Shown here in pieces: positions 16,784 through 25,635 of a DNA stretch of 64,000 bases. How positions within the stretch are numbered: the first letter of the stretch is position 1; the number at the start of each line of letters is the position of its first letter. This DNA comes from JBMNGN01 sp050949865 (lineage in GTDB: Bacteria > Bacillota > Syntrophomonadia > Syntrophomonadales > Syntrophomonadaceae), in the NCBI GenBank assembly GCA_050949865.1, contig JBMNGN010000002.1, positions 62,001-126,000 on the forward strand. The letters are read 5' to 3'. The notes under the pieces are model-generated. The model worked only from the letters and a program-made list of their open reading frames with translations. It did no database searches and had not been told where the DNA came from. The position numbers and the translations under genes were made by a program.

Positions 16784-18310
16784 ATGTCTAACCGGGTTTA
16801 TTTATTCGATACTACCCTTAGGGATGGTGAGCAATCCCCCGGGGTCAGCCTTAATGTGGAAGAAAAACTGGAAATAGCTCAGCAGCTAGCCCGTCTGGGA
16901 ATAGATATTATAGAAGCCGGGTTCCCTGTTGCGTCCCCTGGGGATTTTGCTGCAGTCAAGAAAATAGCGCAAACCATTAAAGGTGCAGTGATTACAGGTT
17001 TATGCCGCATTAACCGTAAAGAAATTGATATAACGTGGGAGGCCCTTAAAGAAGCGGAAAACCCTAGGATACACACCTTTGTAGCAACATCCGATATTCA
17101 TTTAAAATACAAGTTCCAAAAAACCAGGGAAGAAATATTAGAGCAGGCAGTAGATTCTGTAAAATATGCCAAAAAGTACTGCAGTGATGTGGAATTTTCC
17201 GCCGAAGATGCATCTCGAAGTGATGTTGATTTCCTGGTTCAAGTAGTGGAAAAAGTAATAGATGCCGGAGCAACGGTAGTTAATCTTCCAGATACAGTTG
17301 GCTATGCGGTTCCGGATGAATTTGGCAGTTTCATCAGGGAGATAATCACCAGGGTACCAAATATCGATAAAGCCATCGTGAGCGTTCACTGTCATAATGA
17401 TCTAGGGATGGCAGTTGCCAATTCTCTGGCCGGTATTATGAATGGTGCACGGCAGGTAGAAGGTGCTATTAACGGCATAGGTGAGCGGGCAGGTAATGCC
17501 TCACTGGAAGAGATAATCATGGCCCTATATACCCGGAAATCCTTTTACCAAAAGGAGATTAATATTAATTATAATGAGATTTACCGGACCAGCCGTTTGG
17601 TTAGCGGCCTGACGGGAATGATGATCCAGCCCAATAAAGCAATTGTAGGCAAGAACGCTTTCTCCCATGAAGCGGGGATTCACCAGGACGGGATGCTTAA
17701 AAACCGGTCAACCTATGAGATAATGAGTCCTGAGTTAGTAGGGGTGAGCCGCAGCAACCTGGTTTTAGGCAAACATTCCGGGCGCCATGCCTTTAAAGAA
17801 CGGCTTAATGAATTAGGCTATGTTTTAGGGGAACAAGAATTAGAAAAGGCTTTTAGGAGCTTCAAGGATATAGCAGATAAGAAAAAAGAAGTAACCAATG
17901 AGGATATCGAAGCTTTAGTAACCAATAAAGCCCGGGCTATTCCGGAAAGATTCGGCCTGGAGTACCTGCACATATCGAGTGGAACTAATGTAATACCTAC
18001 TGCAACGGTGAAATTAGCAATTGACAACATGACATTTGAGGCTGCTGCCACCGGAGATGGTCCAGTTGACGCTGCCTGTAAAGCAGTGGACAAAATCACC
18101 GACATTTATGGCAAAATGCATGATTACAAGCTTAACGCGGTCAGCAGCGGCAAAGATGCCCTGGGTGAAGTAATTTCCCAAATAGAAATTGACGGCAAGC
18201 TATATAACGGCCGGGGGCTAAGTACTGATATTATCGAAGCCAGTGTTAAATCTTATATTAACGCTATAAATAAGTATTATTTCGAAAGACAAAGGTTTAA
18301 AGAGGAGTAG
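16784..18310 (+). CDS. leuA: 2-isopropylmalate synthase
   Basis: A 508-residue enzyme that condenses acetyl-CoA with 2-oxoisovalerate, the first step of leucine synthesis. The catalytic TIM barrel begins FDTTLRDGEQSPGVSL. Metal ligands are in SVHCHNDLGMAVAN, followed by GAINGIGERAGNA. The C-terminal ~120 residues are the LeuA dimer/regulatory domain (AATGDGPVDAACKAVDKI), where leucine feedback acts in relatives. ATG 16784, behind GAGGAGGAAGC, is chosen over the longer frame opening at 16757. Confidence 0.95.
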   Translation: MSNRVYLFDTTLRDGEQSPGVSLNVEEKLEIAQQLARLGIDIIEAGFPVASPGDFAAVKKIAQTIKGAVITGLCRINRKEIDITWEALKEAENPRIHTFVATSDIHLKYKFQKTREEILEQAVDSVKYAKKYCSDVEFSAEDASRSDVDFLVQVVEKVIDAGATVVNLPDTVGYAVPDEFGSFIREIITRVPNIDKAIVSVHCHNDLGMAVANSLAGIMNGARQVEGAINGIGERAGNASLEEIIMALYTRKSFYQKEININYNEIYRTSRLVSGLTGMMIQPNKAIVGKNAFSHEAGIHQDGMLKNRSTYEIMSPELVGVSRSNLVLGKHSGRHAFKERLNELGYVLGEQELEKAFRSFKDIADKKKEVTNEDIEALVTNKARAIPERFGLEYLHISSGTNVIPTATVKLAIDNMTFEAAATGDGPVDAACKAVDKITDIYGKMHDYKLNAVSSGKDALGEVISQIEIDGKLYNGRGLSTDIIEASVKSYINAINKYYFERQRFKEE

Positions 18311-18338
18311 TGAAACAACCGAAGGAGAGGATTATGGT

Positions 18339-19601
18339 ATGGGAATGACGATTAGCCAAAAAATACTGGCTTCACATGCCGGTAAAGAGTTTGTCGAAGC
18401 GGGAGAACTGGTAAACTGCAAGGTTGATGTGGTTTTGGGCAATGATATTACTGCACCGGTGGCTATTTCCGAATTTGAAAAATTGGGAACCAGCAAGGTG
18501 TTTGACCGCAACAAAATAATACTGGTACCTGACCACTTCACACCCAACAAGGATATTAAATCTGCCGAGCAAAGCAAGAAATTACGCGAATTCGCCCGCC
18601 AATATGAAATCGTTAACTATTTTGAAGTGGGACAGATGGGTATTGAACACTGTCTCCTGCCAGAACTAGGTCTCGTACTGCCGGGAGATTTAGTAATAGG
18701 AGCAGATTCCCATACCTGTACTTACGGAGCTTTGGGTAGTTTTGCTACCGGAATCGGGTCAACCGATATGGCAGCGGGGATGGCAACCGGTGAAGCCTGG
18801 TTTAAGGTTCCTGAAACTATAAAGTTTGTATATTATGGTAAACTCCCGCAATGGGTAGGAGGGAAGGATTTAATTCTACGCACTATAGGTGATATAGGGG
18901 TAGACGGAGCCAGGTATATGTCAATGGAGTTTACCGGTGAGGTTATTAAGAATCTGTCGATAGACAACCGTTTTACCATGGCTAATATGGCCATAGAGGC
19001 CGGAGCCAAAAATGGAATTATCGAACCCGACGAAATTACATTAAAGTATGTCAACAACCGGGCCAGGCGTCCTTACAGGTTGTATAAATCAGATGAGGAT
19101 GCCAGTTACTGTGATATTAAAGAATATGATGTATCGGTAATGGAACCAATGGTTGCGTTTCCCCACCTGCCGGAAAACACGAAAGCGGTTAGCGAGGCTA
19201 CTGACATCGTTCTCGATCAAGTAGTCATAGGTTCATGCACCAATGGGCGCATTGAAGATCTAGAGGTAGCAGCTACATTGCTGAAAGGCCATAAGGTACA
19301 TCCTGAGATTCGGGTAATAATACTGCCGGGAACCCAGGGTATTTACCTGGATGCCCTTCGCAAGGGGTATATTGAAACATTCATAGAGGCCGGCGCGGTT
19401 GTAAGTACTCCGACGTGTGGTCCTTGTCTTGGCGGGCATATGGGCATTTTGGCTAAAGGCGAAAAAGCCCTGGCTACAACTAATAGAAATTTTGTGGGCA
19501 GAATGGGTCATCCTGAGAGTGAAGTATACCTGGCAAGTCCTGCAGTAGGAGCAGCCAGTGCTATTAAAGGCAGAATTACTCCTCCCTGGGAAATTGACTA
19601 A
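18339..19601 (+). CDS. leuC: 3-isopropylmalate dehydratase, large subunit
   Basis: A 420-residue aconitase-superfamily subunit. Three [4Fe-4S] cysteines are in IGSCTNGRIEDL and TPTCGPCLGGHMG. This ~420-residue form is the split-type LeuC found in archaea and Firmicutes, which in relatives also handles citramalate. It works with LeuD in the leucine pathway and, given cimA downstream, probably in isoleucine synthesis. The start is ATG 18339 behind AAGGAGAGG. Confidence 0.94.
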   Translation: MGMTISQKILASHAGKEFVEAGELVNCKVDVVLGNDITAPVAISEFEKLGTSKVFDRNKIILVPDHFTPNKDIKSAEQSKKLREFARQYEIVNYFEVGQMGIEHCLLPELGLVLPGDLVIGADSHTCTYGALGSFATGIGSTDMAAGMATGEAWFKVPETIKFVYYGKLPQWVGGKDLILRTIGDIGVDGARYMSMEFTGEVIKNLSIDNRFTMANMAIEAGAKNGIIEPDEITLKYVNNRARRPYRLYKSDEDASYCDIKEYDVSVMEPMVAFPHLPENTKAVSEATDIVLDQVVIGSCTNGRIEDLEVAATLLKGHKVHPEIRVIILPGTQGIYLDALRKGYIETFIEAGAVVSTPTCGPCLGGHMGILAKGEKALATTNRNFVGRMGHPESEVYLASPAVGAASAIKGRITPPWEID

Positions 19602-19622
19602 TACGGTGCAGGAGGGTCTAAT

Positions 19623-20117
19623 ATGAGGTTTACTGGTATAGTTCACAAATTTGGTGCTGATATAGACACTGATGCCATAATTCCGGCTAGATATCTTAAT
19701 ACTATTGATCCTGATGAACTAGCCAAACACTGTATGGAAGATGCAGATGCAGAGTTCCCCCGCAAGGTAAGAAAGGGGGATATTATAGTTGCTGATAAAA
19801 ACTTTGGCTGCGGCAGTTCCCGGGAACACGCTCCAATAGCTATCAAGGGCTGTGGTATATCCTGTGTAATTGCCAAATCATTTGCCCGGATTTTTTACCG
19901 GAATAGCATTAACATAGGGTTACCTATTTTGGAATGCCCCGAAGCTGTTGATGCTATTAATGACGGGGATGAAGTACGGGTAGAATTAGACACTGGTTAT
20001 ATAACCAATTTAAAAACCGGTGAAAAGTATTGTGCAGTTCCATTTCCTCCGTTTATGCAGGAATTAATGGCTAAGGGCGGACTTATCAATTATGTAAGGG
20101 ATAAGACTGGGAGCTAG
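19623..20117 (+). CDS. leuD: 3-isopropylmalate dehydratase, small subunit
   Basis: A 164-residue swivel-domain partner of LeuC. The loop YLNTIDPDELAKHCMED and the signature NFGCGSSREHAPIAIKG are present. It lies 21 nt after leuC with CAGGAGGG as Shine-Dalgarno, so translation is likely balanced with LeuC. Confidence 0.95.
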   Translation: MRFTGIVHKFGADIDTDAIIPARYLNTIDPDELAKHCMEDADAEFPRKVRKGDIIVADKNFGCGSSREHAPIAIKGCGISCVIAKSFARIFYRNSINIGLPILECPEAVDAINDGDEVRVELDTGYITNLKTGEKYCAVPFPPFMQELMAKGGLINYVRDKTGS

Positions 20118-20174
20118 CCTTTTAGCATTGGAATAAATAGTTTGAGCAGTAGAAACCTGGGAAGGATGTTGCAA

Positions 20175-21257
20175 GTGTTTAGAATTGCTGTACTGGCCGG
20201 GGATGGGATAGGAACCGAGATTGTTCCCGAAGCGATAAAAGCACTTCAGGCGATCGGTAAAATCTATGGCCATAAATTTGAGTTTTGTGAAGGTCTAATC
20301 GGAGGGGCGGCCTATGATCAAGTAGGTATACCACTCCCCGGTGCTACCCTTGATCTGTGTTACAATTCCGATGCAGTGCTTTTGGGAGCTATTGGGGGGC
20401 CGAAATGGGATAACCTTCCGGTAGGCCTGCGTCCAGAGGTAGGGGCCTTGCTTCCTTTAAGGAAGGAGCTGGGTTTATATGCCAACCTGCGTCCTTGTTT
20501 TTTATTTCCCAGCTTGGTGGATGCTTCTACCTTAAAGGCTGAAGTTATTAGCGGAGTGGATATACTGGTTATAAGGGAACTTACTGGAGGGCTTTATTTT
20601 GGCGAAAAAACCCGGACGATTACCCCGGATGGAGGGCAAAAGGCCACTGATACATTAAGTTATTCCACCGAGGAGATTGTTAGGATTGTCCGATTTGCTT
20701 TTGAAGCCGCCCGAAAAAGGAGAAAAAAGCTCTGTTCGGTAGATAAAGCTAATGTAATAGAAACATCCCGGCTTTGGAGGGAAACGGTTAATGATTTGGC
20801 CCCCCAGTATCCGGATGTTGAGCTTACCCATATGTATGTTGATAATTGTGCAATGCAGCTGATTAGGAACCCAAGACAGTTTGATGTCATAGTTACTGAA
20901 AATATGTTTGGGGATATTTTAACCGATGAAGCCTCTATGCTCACCGGGTCAATAGGAATGTTGCCCAGTGCCTCAATAGGCGGGAAGGTAAGCCTTTATG
21001 AACCCTCCCATGGCAGTGCTCCTGATATAGCAGGCCAAAATAAGGCTAATCCTCTGGCTACCATACTATCGGCTGCTATGATGTTGAGGTTCTCGTTCGG
21101 GCTGGAGCATGAGGCCGTCTGCATTGAGAATGCAGTAAAAACAGTTCTAGAAGAAGGATACCGGACTCCGGATCTGGTCTTGGGCAATTCACGGGAAGAA
21201 AAAATAGTGGGAACGGTCCAGATGGGCGATTTGGTAGTCGACAGGTTAAAACCCTGA
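20175..21257 (+). CDS. leuB: 3-isopropylmalate dehydrogenase
   Basis: A 360-residue NAD-dependent beta-decarboxylating dehydrogenase. Visible motifs are AVLAGDGIGTEIVPEA, LRPCFLFPSLVDAS, RELTGGLYFGE, the metal site NMFGDILTDEASMLTGSIGM and the NAD loop EPSHGSAPDIAGQNKANP. The start is taken as GTG 20175 because GGGAAGG lies 9 nt upstream; ATG 20166 overlaps that Shine-Dalgarno, and TTG 20142 is less likely. Besides leucine it may oxidise 3-methylmalate in the citramalate route. Confidence 0.93.
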   Translation: MFRIAVLAGDGIGTEIVPEAIKALQAIGKIYGHKFEFCEGLIGGAAYDQVGIPLPGATLDLCYNSDAVLLGAIGGPKWDNLPVGLRPEVGALLPLRKELGLYANLRPCFLFPSLVDASTLKAEVISGVDILVIRELTGGLYFGEKTRTITPDGGQKATDTLSYSTEEIVRIVRFAFEAARKRRKKLCSVDKANVIETSRLWRETVNDLAPQYPDVELTHMYVDNCAMQLIRNPRQFDVIVTENMFGDILTDEASMLTGSIGMLPSASIGGKVSLYEPSHGSAPDIAGQNKANPLATILSAAMMLRFSFGLEHEAVCIENAVKTVLEEGYRTPDLVLGNSREEKIVGTVQMGDLVVDRLKP

Positions 21258-21282
21258 TATTGATGACCAAGGAGGAGAGAAG

Positions 21283-22860
21283 ATTGGGAATAGGCAGCTA
21301 GATGTATTTATTTATGATACTACCTTAAGGGACGGTGCTCAGGGAGAAGGGTTATCTTTTTCGCTGGAAGATAAGATAAAAATAGCTATGAAGTTGGATT
21401 ATCTTGGTATTTCTTATATTGAGGGGGGATGGCCGGGAAGTAATCCTAAGGATATGGAGTTCTTCCGGCTGATCCGCCAGAAAGAGCTAAAACATTCTAA
21501 AATAGCTGCATTTGGTTCTACCCGGAAAGCGGGGATTACAGTGAACCAGGATAGCAATGTAAAGGCATTGATAGATACGGGTATGCCGGTATGCACCATT
21601 GTAGCTAAAAGTTGGGACTTTCATGTAATCAAGGCTTTGGAAACTACCCTGGAAGAGAATTTAAACATGATTAAAGATACCGTTTCCTACCTTAAGGATA
21701 AGAATAAAGAAGTCATCTTGGATGCCGAACATTTTTTTGATGGGTATAAAAACAACCGTGATTATGCCCTTGAAGTGCTAAGAGCAGGGGCCGAGGCCGG
21801 TGCTGATTGGTTAGTTCTTTGTGATACTAATGGGGGAACATTACCCTGGGAGTTGGAAAAAATAATCGAAGATGTCAGTTTGAACATAAGTACTCCCCTG
21901 GGGATCCATGTTCACAATGATTCAGCCTGCGCGGTGGTTAACTCGCTAATTGCAGTCCGAAAAGGGTGCAAGCAGGTACAGGGGACAATTAACGGTTATG
22001 GCGAACGTTGCGGGAATGCGGATCTGTGTTCGATTATTCCTAATATTGAATTAAAAATGAATAAATCAGTTTTGCCGGAGGGGCATCTTAAGTATATCAG
22101 TGAAGTCTCCAGGTATATAAGCGAAATATCCAACATGCCCCACCACAATAATCAGCCTTTTGTAGGTCACGGGGCCTTTGCCCATAAAGGAGGGCTGCAC
22201 GTAAGCGCCCTCTTGAAAGATACCCTGACCTATGAGCATATAAATCCTGAAGAGGTTGGGAACAACCGGCGGGTTTTAATGTCCGAATTGTCAGGGATTT
22301 CTAACTTATTATATAAGGCTAAAGAACTAAACATTGACGTAAGCAGCTATGATGCCGAGACCAGAAAAGTGATTAAGCAGATTAAGGAACTGGAGAATCA
22401 GGGATTACAATTTGAAGGAGCAGATGCTTCATTAGAGCTTTTTTTACGAAAGGCCTTTGATCAATACCGGGAATTTTTTCAGCTGAAAAACTTCAAAGTA
22501 ATAATAGAAAAAACTGAAGATGGGGAAATAACCTCGGAAGCAGTGGTAAAAATAGTCGTTGGGGATAAAGTATTTCATACCGCGGCTGAAGGTGACGGAC
22601 CAGTAAACGCCTTGGATAATTCGCTTCGCAAGGCCCTAAATGAAGTATATCCAGAAATAAATCTGATGCATTTAAGTGATTATAAAGTGCGGGTATTGAA
22701 TGGCAACCGTGGTACCGCGGCAAAGGTTCGCGTTTTGATTGAATCTGCCAACCAGCAGAATAAGTGGAGTACCATTGGGGTATCCGAGAATATAATCGAA
22801 GCATCTTGGCAAGCCCTGGCAGATAGTATTAATTATTTACTATTAAAAAAGAAGGGATAG
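21283..22860 (+). CDS. cimA: Citramalate synthase; non-AUG (ATT) or damaged start
   Basis: A ~525-residue LeuA-family enzyme that condenses acetyl-CoA and pyruvate to (R)-citramalate for isoleucine synthesis. The barrel starts VFIYDTTLRDGAQGEG, with YIEGGWPGSNPKD typical of CimA rather than LeuA, and HVHNDSACAVVNS as metal site. The C-terminal dimer domain is present. The essential N-terminus is encoded upstream of the first ATG (21388): the frame runs in from GGAGGAGAG and its only well-spaced start is ATT at 21283. A TTG at 21284 is one base out of frame, so a lost G in the GGG run is the alternative explanation. Last gene of the operon. Confidence 0.88.
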   Translation: MGNRQLDVFIYDTTLRDGAQGEGLSFSLEDKIKIAMKLDYLGISYIEGGWPGSNPKDMEFFRLIRQKELKHSKIAAFGSTRKAGITVNQDSNVKALIDTGMPVCTIVAKSWDFHVIKALETTLEENLNMIKDTVSYLKDKNKEVILDAEHFFDGYKNNRDYALEVLRAGAEAGADWLVLCDTNGGTLPWELEKIIEDVSLNISTPLGIHVHNDSACAVVNSLIAVRKGCKQVQGTINGYGERCGNADLCSIIPNIELKMNKSVLPEGHLKYISEVSRYISEISNMPHHNNQPFVGHGAFAHKGGLHVSALLKDTLTYEHINPEEVGNNRRVLMSELSGISNLLYKAKELNIDVSSYDAETRKVIKQIKELENQGLQFEGADASLELFLRKAFDQYREFFQLKNFKVIIEKTEDGEITSEAVVKIVVGDKVFHTAAEGDGPVNALDNSLRKALNEVYPEINLMHLSDYKVRVLNGNRGTAAKVRVLIESANQQNKWSTIGVSENIIEASWQALADSINYLLLKKKG

Positions 22861-22883
22861 AGAATGATATCCAGGTAAATTTT

Positions 22884-22911
22884 AAAAACCTCCTTGGAAG
22901 GGGAGGTTTTT
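22884..22911 (+). terminator. Terminator of the ilv-leu-cimA operon
   Basis: AAAAACCTCC (22884-22893) pairs perfectly with GGAGGTTTTT (22902-22911) around an 8-nt loop, ending in the U-tract. The same GGGGAGG would be the Shine-Dalgarno of the next reading frame. Confidence 0.85.
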
Positions 22912-22914
22912 GTC

Positions 22915-23325
22915 TTGACCGATTGGCATCAGGTCAATTATAATGACAAAGTATGCAATATGTGGAAAAAATATGGCAAAATTTCCGGGGTGAAAGGTGT
23001 TGAAAACAGGCTTATGAAAGGAAGGGGGGCAAGTAATTGCTACCGGGCAATTTTGGCCCAGGTCAATTACCTGGAGAGTATATATCAGTACAACAGTTTA
23101 AAAGGGCTTTATGAAGATCTCAGTGAACTGGCTTATTATATAATGGAAGATGACTATGAAAGGGTCATAAAAGGGTTAGAACCAATAAAAGATTCCATCA
23201 GGGAGATTGAAAATCTTAAATCAGTGCAAAACGATGAAAAGGTCAAAATGATTATAGGAGAAATCAGAACCCATCTGGATTATCTATCTATTGAATATAG
23301 AAACCGTTTATCTAATCGGCTCTAG
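22915..23325 (+). CDS. Hypothetical helical protein, 136 aa
   Basis: Read from TTG 22915 (MTDWHQVNYNDKVCNMWKKY); the product is mostly helical and charged, for example LKGLYEDLSELAYYIMEDDY and LKSVQNDEKVKMIIGEIRTH. It has no signal peptide or membrane segment and I recognise no family. Its only good ribosome-binding site (GGGGAGG) is the 3' arm of the operon terminator, so read-through transcripts would have it masked. ATG 22960 would be an internal alternative. Codon use is ordinary for the region, which supports it being real. Confidence 0.55.
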   Translation: MTDWHQVNYNDKVCNMWKKYGKISGVKGVENRLMKGRGASNCYRAILAQVNYLESIYQYNSLKGLYEDLSELAYYIMEDDYERVIKGLEPIKDSIREIENLKSVQNDEKVKMIIGEIRTHLDYLSIEYRNRLSNRL

Positions 23326-23555
23326 CTATGTATCTAGCATTAACACCATTAGTTTTTCTTACATTTTTTCTGCAAAGTATAATATCTTCAATATCTCCAT
23401 TTCCAAAAAAATCGGGTTTTTATGCTTCATAGCAAATCTCTGATCTCTTCTGATCCAGAGGGTAGAGTTGAGAGGATTGCCAGTTCTACCCAGCAAATAA
23501 TCAGCAGTGTTAAAGCAACTAATTTTCTTAAGGTATAAATGTCGGGTGGCGTTTT

Positions 23556-23786
23556 TTAGCTTTCGTACCGGCTGGTATTCCTGCTGGGTATTCCCTGTTT
23601 TTTCCTATAATTATTTTTATGACCACCCTTTTTTTCCCTTTCTAATTTCAATCTAGGTTTAATAATATAAATCAATTCTATGAATAATAATAGTGCAGTT
23701 ATTTGAAAGGCATTTTGCCAAAAAGGAGAATGGGTAAGCAATATGACACGGCAAAGGGCTATAAGTACTAGAACCATATAGAGCAT
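23556..23786 (-). CDS. Putative small membrane protein, 76 aa
   Basis: Two hydrophobic stretches (LYMVLVLIALCRVILL and FQITALLLFIELIYII) are followed by a strongly basic tail. Only a weak AGGT precedes the start. There is no family I recognise. It occupies the 530-base stretch between the 136-aa gene and the nucleotidyltransferase gene; the rest of that stretch (23326-23555) contains only short frames without ribosome-binding sites. Confidence 0.4.
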   Translation of the reverse strand: MLYMVLVLIALCRVILLTHSPFWQNAFQITALLLFIELIYIIKPRLKLEREKKGGHKNNYRKKQGIPSRNTSRYES

Positions 23787-23856
23787 AGGGCTGACCTATT
23801 GCCAAGTAAATGGTATTATTTGATTATAATAGTTTTTAACCAGGAGGTTGGCGAAG

Positions 23857-24927
23857 ATGAAGGCTATGGTTATGGCAGCAGGGGTAGGTTCAAGGCTTAT
23901 GCCGCTAACCGTTAATATACCAAAACCAATGGTACCAGTGGGCAATCGGCCTCTTATGGAAAACACGCTTAAAGTACTTGCATCCAATGGCTTTAATGAC
24001 CTAATAGCCAATTTACATTACCATCCCCGGCTTATCAGCGACTACTTTCAGGATGGCCTTGACTTTGGGGTCAAAATGAACTACTCAATTGAGAATGAGC
24101 TTATGGGGACTGCTGGCGGGGTAAAAAACTGCGAATGGTTTCTCAATGATACCTTTGCTGTGGTGAGCGGTGATGCGTTAACCGATGCGGACCTTAGGTT
24201 ATTGCTGGAAAACCACCGTAAGAAAGGGGCTTTAGCCACCATAGCATTAAAAGAAGTTGCTGAGGTTGAACAATATGGGGTAGTGATTACCGATGAATAT
24301 GGCCGGATACTTAGATTTCAGGAAAAGCCAAAGGCCGAAGAAGCTTTGAGTAATAAGGCTAACACCGGTATTTATATATTTGAGCCGGAAATCTTTAGAT
24401 ATATACCTCCCAAGCAGTTTTATGATTTTGGCAAACAGGTTTTTCCTCATCTGGTTAAGATTGGAGCCCCCTTCTACGGGGTGGTTATTGATAATTACTG
24501 GTGTGATATAGGCAGTCTGAATACTTACCGCCAGGCGCATAAGGATATCCTGGAGGGGAAGATGCCCTCTTATCCTCTGGGTGAACAAATAAAGACCTCT
24601 TTTGACGGAACATTGCTTTTAGGAAAAGATGTGATAATAGGAAAAAACGTGACTTTCAAAGGGGCAGTAGTAATAGGGGATAGGTGTATTATTAATGACA
24701 ATACCATCATATCTGATACAATTATATGGGATAATTCGGTAATAGGCTATGGCGCGGTTTTATCCGGGGCGGTAATAGGCTCAGGCTGCAACATAGGCGA
24801 CTACACTGAAATCAATAAAAACGCCATTATCGCCAGTAATTGCAAAATTAAAAACGGGATTCGGATAAGCATGAATCAAAAAGTATTCAATGCTAGTCCT
24901 GGAGATCTGCAGGCTACACCAGGTTAA
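23857..24927 (+). CDS. Sugar-1-phosphate nucleotidyltransferase (GlmU/GCD1-like)
   Basis: A 356-residue protein. The N-terminal NTP-transferase domain starts KAMVMAAGVGSRLMPLT with IPKPMVPVGNRPLM, the nucleotide and sugar-phosphate motifs of mannose-1-phosphate guanylyltransferase and glucose-1-phosphate thymidylyltransferase relatives. FAVVSGDALTDAD is the metal-binding part. From about residue 255 there are hexapeptide repeats (IIGKNVTFKGAVVIGDRCII), a left-handed beta-helix. It makes an NDP-sugar for surface polymers; the base and sugar are uncertain. ATG 23857 is chosen behind CAGGAGG; TTG 23848 lies within that site. Confidence 0.85.
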   Translation: MKAMVMAAGVGSRLMPLTVNIPKPMVPVGNRPLMENTLKVLASNGFNDLIANLHYHPRLISDYFQDGLDFGVKMNYSIENELMGTAGGVKNCEWFLNDTFAVVSGDALTDADLRLLLENHRKKGALATIALKEVAEVEQYGVVITDEYGRILRFQEKPKAEEALSNKANTGIYIFEPEIFRYIPPKQFYDFGKQVFPHLVKIGAPFYGVVIDNYWCDIGSLNTYRQAHKDILEGKMPSYPLGEQIKTSFDGTLLLGKDVIIGKNVTFKGAVVIGDRCIINDNTIISDTIIWDNSVIGYGAVLSGAVIGSGCNIGDYTEINKNAIIASNCKIKNGIRISMNQKVFNASPGDLQATPG

Positions 24928-24961
24928 AAAAGGGGTAAGAACATTGGTCCCACCCCTTTTT
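24927..24961. terminator. Bidirectional terminator
   Basis: AAAAAGGGGT (24927-24936) pairs with ACCCCTTTTT (24952-24961) around a 15-nt loop, between convergent genes. U-tracts result in both directions. Confidence 0.8.
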
Positions 24962-24975
24962 CTATTGGTTGATAT

Positions 24976-25536
24976 TTATAGCTTGTATAAATCCTTGAAG
25001 CTCTGGCTCAATCCTTGCAGGTCTATCTCTTTGACCCTGGGCAGATCTTCAGTATCAATCCTGGATAGATTGTATATTCTGTATTGACCTTCTTCCTGTA
25101 CTAGAATAGCCATCCCTACGCCGGTAGGCTTATTGTCCTCAAGAAATGTATATAATACAACCGAACATATATCCTCTTCCCGGGTGTAATTGCGCATTAT
25201 CTTGATACTGATATTGTCCGGGATTTCGTTTTTTTCCTCAGTCCTTTTCAGGGCAAAACTGGTCTCTTTTTCGATGAATTCCCTATTTTCCAGCAGCTGG
25301 GAAGGGGTTAATGTTCCATAATGAGGCAGAAGCTGCAATGACCAGAAAACGCTAACATTGTCAGCAACGGTATCAAAATCCTTTGCGAAATAAGCCTGGT
25401 AAAACCTGGTAACTGTTTCTTCCGGTTCGGCTAAATCTACGAATGCTGCATAATAGTACATAGAAGCAAATATTGCTAAAATGATTACAAATATAGAACG
25501 GGGAACTCTCTTGTCTGTAGGGTTGTCCAATAACAT
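24976..25536 (-). CDS. Membrane-anchored protein of unknown function (NTF2-like fold possible)
   Basis: A 186-residue protein. One N-terminal hydrophobic segment (SIFVIILAIFASMYYYAAF) acts as an uncleaved anchor. The remainder, beginning EETVTRFYQAYFAKDFDTVA, resembles the helix of SnoaL/NTF2-like domains, followed by beta-rich sequence (CSVVLYTFLEDNKPTGVGMA). Probably extracytoplasmic. It is divergent from the flavoprotein gene, with starts about 100 bp apart. Family assignment is tentative. Confidence 0.7.
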   Translation of the reverse strand: MLLDNPTDKRVPRSIFVIILAIFASMYYYAAFVDLAEPEETVTRFYQAYFAKDFDTVADNVSVFWSLQLLPHYGTLTPSQLLENREFIEKETSFALKRTEEKNEIPDNISIKIMRNYTREEDICSVVLYTFLEDNKPTGVGMAILVQEEGQYRIYNLSRIDTEDLPRVKEIDLQGLSQSFKDLYKL

Positions 25537-25635
25537 CTACCTCCGAATTCCAATCATGATGTAATAATGATTGTAACAGATAATACCCAGGCAGACAATG
25601 AATTGTGTAAGCCCCCGATACATGGAGGTTTGTTG

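Noticed and set aside
23326..23555. Short frames (34 and 38 codons) after the 136-aa hypothetical gene
   Set aside because: No Shine-Dalgarno and no recognisable product; probably decayed or non-coding DNA.
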